Shown piece after piece: positions 61,751-64,000 of a DNA stretch of 64,000 nt. The notes below the pieces were generated by a model, which saw nothing but the letters and a program-made list of their open reading frames with translations, was not told where the DNA came from and made no database searches. Numbering within the stretch: the first letter of the stretch is position 1; each line of letters begins with the position of its first letter. The DNA comes from Antrihabitans stalagmiti (lineage in GTDB: Bacteria > Actinomycetota > Actinomycetes > Mycobacteriales > Mycobacteriaceae), in contig NZ_JAEMNV010000003.1 of assembly GCF_016482825.1 (NCBI RefSeq), forward strand, positions 744,001 through 808,000. The letters are read 5' to 3'. The translations under genes were made by a program, and so were the position numbers.

Positions 61751-63157
61751 TCAGCTGCCGATCGGCTTGCCGAACAAGCCTGCGACCAGGTCTCCGACGA
61801 CCGACTGCCACACCGGCCAGGTGCGTTCGTCCAGTGCCATCGAACCGACGTCCGTTGTGGTGCACCCAGCGGCGACGGGAACTCCGGCGAAGCGGTCGCG
61901 AATCCACAGCAGCGCACTCGGCACGGCCGCGATCTCCAGGGTGATGTGTTCGCTGAAGTGGTCGCGGGTGTACTGCACCTTGGCATTCGGGTCTTTGCAG
62001 TAGGTGTCGACGAGGGTGTTCACGGGTCCGACCGGGACGATCCAGTCGGGGTTCGCCTGATACATGTACATCGGGAACTGTGGGACGGATTTGCCCATCT
62101 TGATCTTGTCGAGGACGCTCTTCGCAATCGGGTCGTCGAGCGGATCGCCGGGTGTGTCGAACATCCCCTTCAGGTTGCCGAAGGGGAGCAGTGCGGCCTG
62201 GTAGGCGACGCACAGCGGGTTCTTCGCGGCGACGAGTGCTTGGCCGAGTGGGTCGAGCTTGGCGTTCATCAACGCGGCAAGCTCAGGATATTCACGGCTG
62301 ACGCCGATCATGCCCCCCATGATCAGACCCGACGCGGCGTTGTTGTCGGCGAGGTTGAGCATGGCGGTGATGTCGGCTGGAATGCCACCTTCGGCGGCTC
62401 CGACGATGTTCAGTTCTGGTGCATATGACTCGTGCAGTTCGGCTGCATGGCCTGTTGCGATGGCACCGCCCGAGTAGCCGAGCATGGCGACCTGCGTGTC
62501 GCGACCGGCGAGGCCGAGTAGATCGAAGTTCTCGGCTGCGCGGATCCCGTCGAGGGTGATCCGGCCGGCAAGTGGTCCTGCGGCGTATGCGGAATCGGGT
62601 CCCTGATGGTCGGGCACCACGACCGCCCAACCCTGCGCAACCGCGGCCTGTATCTCGAGGAATTGGGCTGTGAGGACCTGCTGACCCGTGATCAGGCCGG
62701 GTAGCGATCCCTGCTGCAGGGCGTAGGAGGCGGTGCAGTAGTGACCGAGCGAGTCTTCTGCAGGCTGAAAAGACAGCAGATTGCGGGCGCCCGTGCCGTT
62801 GCCACGTGGCTTGATGACAGTCGCGACGGACGGGATCGCCTCGCCCCGAGTGTTGTTGGAGCGGAACGACAATTGCCACGCGTCCACGTTCACGGGGATG
62901 AGGGAGAGGTTCGCGAGGGTGACCTGGCGGGCTGCGATGAGCTCGCCCGGCGCCTTCGATGCCACGACGTCGGCGGGCGGATCGTAGAAGCCCGGATCGA
63001 GCTCGGGTGGCAGCGGGAAGTGCGGAAAGGGGAGCGCCGGTTGCACCGGGACGGACGGTTCGGCGCTGGCCGGTGCGCTGACTGCGATGTGGCCGGCGAT
63101 TGCGATGCCGGCGGCGAGAGTCAGTGCGCGACGGGTGATCGACGATGATCCAGCCAT
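61751..63157 (-). CDS. Secreted lipase (LIP family), second copy
   Basis: A 468-residue exported hydrolase paralogous to the 47314 product. A signal peptide (TRRALTLAAGIAIAGHIAVSAPASA) is followed by a Pro-rich segment and the catalytic domain with VVPDHQGPDSAYAAG, the nucleophile elbow AMLGYSGGAIATGHAAEL, IGVSREYPELAALMN, a Cys-containing NPLCVAYQA and a His in HFSEHITLE. ATG 63157 follows GGGAG. The TetR gene lies 119 bp upstream on the same strand and may control it. Likely role: extracellular ester or triacylglycerol hydrolysis. Confidence 0.88.
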   Translation of the reverse strand: MAGSSSITRRALTLAAGIAIAGHIAVSAPASAEPSVPVQPALPFPHFPLPPELDPGFYDPPADVVASKAPGELIAARQVTLANLSLIPVNVDAWQLSFRSNNTRGEAIPSVATVIKPRGNGTGARNLLSFQPAEDSLGHYCTASYALQQGSLPGLITGQQVLTAQFLEIQAAVAQGWAVVVPDHQGPDSAYAAGPLAGRITLDGIRAAENFDLLGLAGRDTQVAMLGYSGGAIATGHAAELHESYAPELNIVGAAEGGIPADITAMLNLADNNAASGLIMGGMIGVSREYPELAALMNAKLDPLGQALVAAKNPLCVAYQAALLPFGNLKGMFDTPGDPLDDPIAKSVLDKIKMGKSVPQFPMYMYQANPDWIVPVGPVNTLVDTYCKDPNAKVQYTRDHFSEHITLEIAAVPSALLWIRDRFAGVPVAAGCTTTDVGSMALDERTWPVWQSVVGDLVAGLFGKPIGS

Positions 63158-63276
63158 ATTGCTCCCTCGTGAAAGCGCTGAGGTGAGACGAGTGCGTCTC
63201 ACTCTGTAGGCAGAGACGATAGGGGAGTGTGACGTGAATCGCAAAATCTACCCACCCGCCGCGAGCGGACATCGCG

Positions 63277-63924
63277 TCAGGCGACCGGATCGGGTCCTTT
63301 CACAAGGCCGAGCAGCACCCTGCTCAACACCTCGACCAAATCGGCGATGGGTGCCTTCGGCTCGACGATCGTCCACTGATGAACGAGACCGTTGACAGCT
63401 CCGATGAACGCGATTGCCGACATTGCTGAACCCCCGCGTGGTGGATTCTCGATACCGCCGAACACGGCATGGGTTGCGGCCTCGTACAACTGAATCCAGT
63501 TGGCGCGACGTTCGAACCGATGCTGCTCGACGCGTTCGCTGACGCCGACTATCTCGACGAAGGCGATCTTCGCTCGGCGCGCGTCGCCACCGACCGACTC
63601 CACATACGCCGTCATCACCGCGGTTGCCAGTTCGCTCGGGTCCGTCGACGTCGACCCCTCCAGTGCTGCGACCAACGCTGCCCGTGCGTCGTCCTGGATC
63701 TTGTCGTAGACGGCAATCAGAAGGTCCTCACGACTGCCGAACTCCTCGTAGAACTGGCGGCGGGACAGTTCGACACTCGCGCAGATGTCGGTGATCGAAC
63801 TCTTCGCGTAGCCCTTGTCGGAGAACACGGTCACGGCACCGTCGATGAAGCGCGCACGTCGCTCCGCGCGCCGATCGGCCACCGACCGACCGCCATAACT
63901 TCGTTCGGTGTCCGGCAGTGTCAC
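63277..63924 (-). CDS. TetR-family regulator upstream of secreted lipase
   Basis: A 215-residue TetR protein: DNA-binding domain about 15-66 (RRARFIDGAVTVFSDKGYAKSS, LSRRQFYEEFGSREDLL) and a ligand domain with AYVESVGGDARRAKIAFVEIVG. It is paralogous to the regulator at 26215 along the whole length. It precedes the lipase gene in the same direction, so a fatty-acid-responsive control of the lipase is plausible but unproved. ATG 63924 (MTLPDTERSYGG). Confidence 0.85.
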   Translation of the reverse strand: MTLPDTERSYGGRSVADRRAERRARFIDGAVTVFSDKGYAKSSITDICASVELSRRQFYEEFGSREDLLIAVYDKIQDDARAALVAALEGSTSTDPSELATAVMTAYVESVGGDARRAKIAFVEIVGVSERVEQHRFERRANWIQLYEAATHAVFGGIENPPRGGSAMSAIAFIGAVNGLVHQWTIVEPKAPIADLVEVLSRVLLGLVKGPDPVA

Positions 63925-63961
63925 AGCAAAAGTCTAGTCGCGTCGCAAGAGGTGGAGCGGG

Positions 63962-64000
63962 TCAGTCGAGGCCGCGCTTGGTGATGCTCTCCGCGATGTC
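63962..64000 (-). CDS. 3' end of a gene running off the window
   Basis: The last 12 codons and TGA of a minus-strand frame, ending in ESITKRGLD. The frame is open to the edge of the window and lies 37 bp upstream of the TetR gene. Too short to name. Confidence 0.5.
   Translation of the reverse strand, partial: DIAESITKRGLD

Overview
The window looks like the chromosome of a Rhodococcus-like, mycolic-acid-bearing actinobacterium. The evidence is high-GC coding sequence with frequent GTG starts, close matches to mycobacterial proteins (FadE5, RamB, isocitrate lyase with Cys191, FadB2, LpdC, GroEL2, LppM-like lipoprotein, PspC), several leaderless-looking transcripts, and two mycobacterial-type secreted lipases. 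No tRNA, rRNA or CRISPR array was seen. The only mobile element is one intact IS30-family insertion sequence.

Layout. 1-5.3 kb: a DedA-type membrane protein behind two palindromic operators, then a very large one-polypeptide assimilatory nitrate reductase fused to a CysJ-like NADPH flavoprotein. 5.3-11.5 kb: a gamma-glutamylcyclotransferase-like protein, an APC permease, an SRPBCC protein, an MMPL exporter and two TetR regulators. 11.7-15.4 kb: a small ORF and a tight three-gene operon encoding a response-regulator/flavin-reductase fusion, a cyclic-nucleotide-domain histidine kinase and a UBP-type zinc finger protein. 15.5-20 kb: a TetR gene divergent from a flavodoxin/nitronate monooxygenase pair, a DMT transporter and an epoxide hydrolase. 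20-28.2 kb: a GGDEF-EAL protein, groEL2 behind two CIRCE boxes, an LppM-like lipoprotein, two tiny hydrophobic peptide genes, TetR, PspC and ppk2. The groEL2-ppk2 interval is where corynebacteria keep the short porin genes porH/porA. 28-34.6 kb: a hydrolase, a prolyl oligopeptidase divergent from a nucleotidyltransferase-dipeptidase fusion, and dihydrolipoamide dehydrogenase. 34.6-37.4 kb: the IS30-family element and an HxlR/quinone-oxidoreductase-like pair. 37.3-43.6 kb: urtABCDE with trailing GntR and AhpD-like genes.

43.9-57.7 kb carries acetate and fatty-acid carbon genes (fadE5, ramB, aceA, fadB2). RamB-like operator motifs lie in front of both ramB and aceA, so one regulator probably ties these genes together. 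Between them are a secreted lipase, a PAS / GAF-ANTAR / unknown three-gene set, nagA and a zinc-ribbon peptide. They are followed by a MetE homologue that has lost three of the four zinc ligands of classical MetE. 57.7-64 kb: a limonene-epoxide-hydrolase-like protein, a zinc alcohol dehydrogenase, a polar amino acid (possibly cystine) ABC transporter, a second secreted lipase and a TetR regulator.

A family of imperfect palindromic intergenic repeats occurs five times. The IS30-family element sits inside the loop of one copy. The most interesting leads are the peptide genes in the groEL2-ppk2 interval, the flavin response-regulator operon, the zinc-less MetE and the nucleotidyltransferase-M19 fusion.
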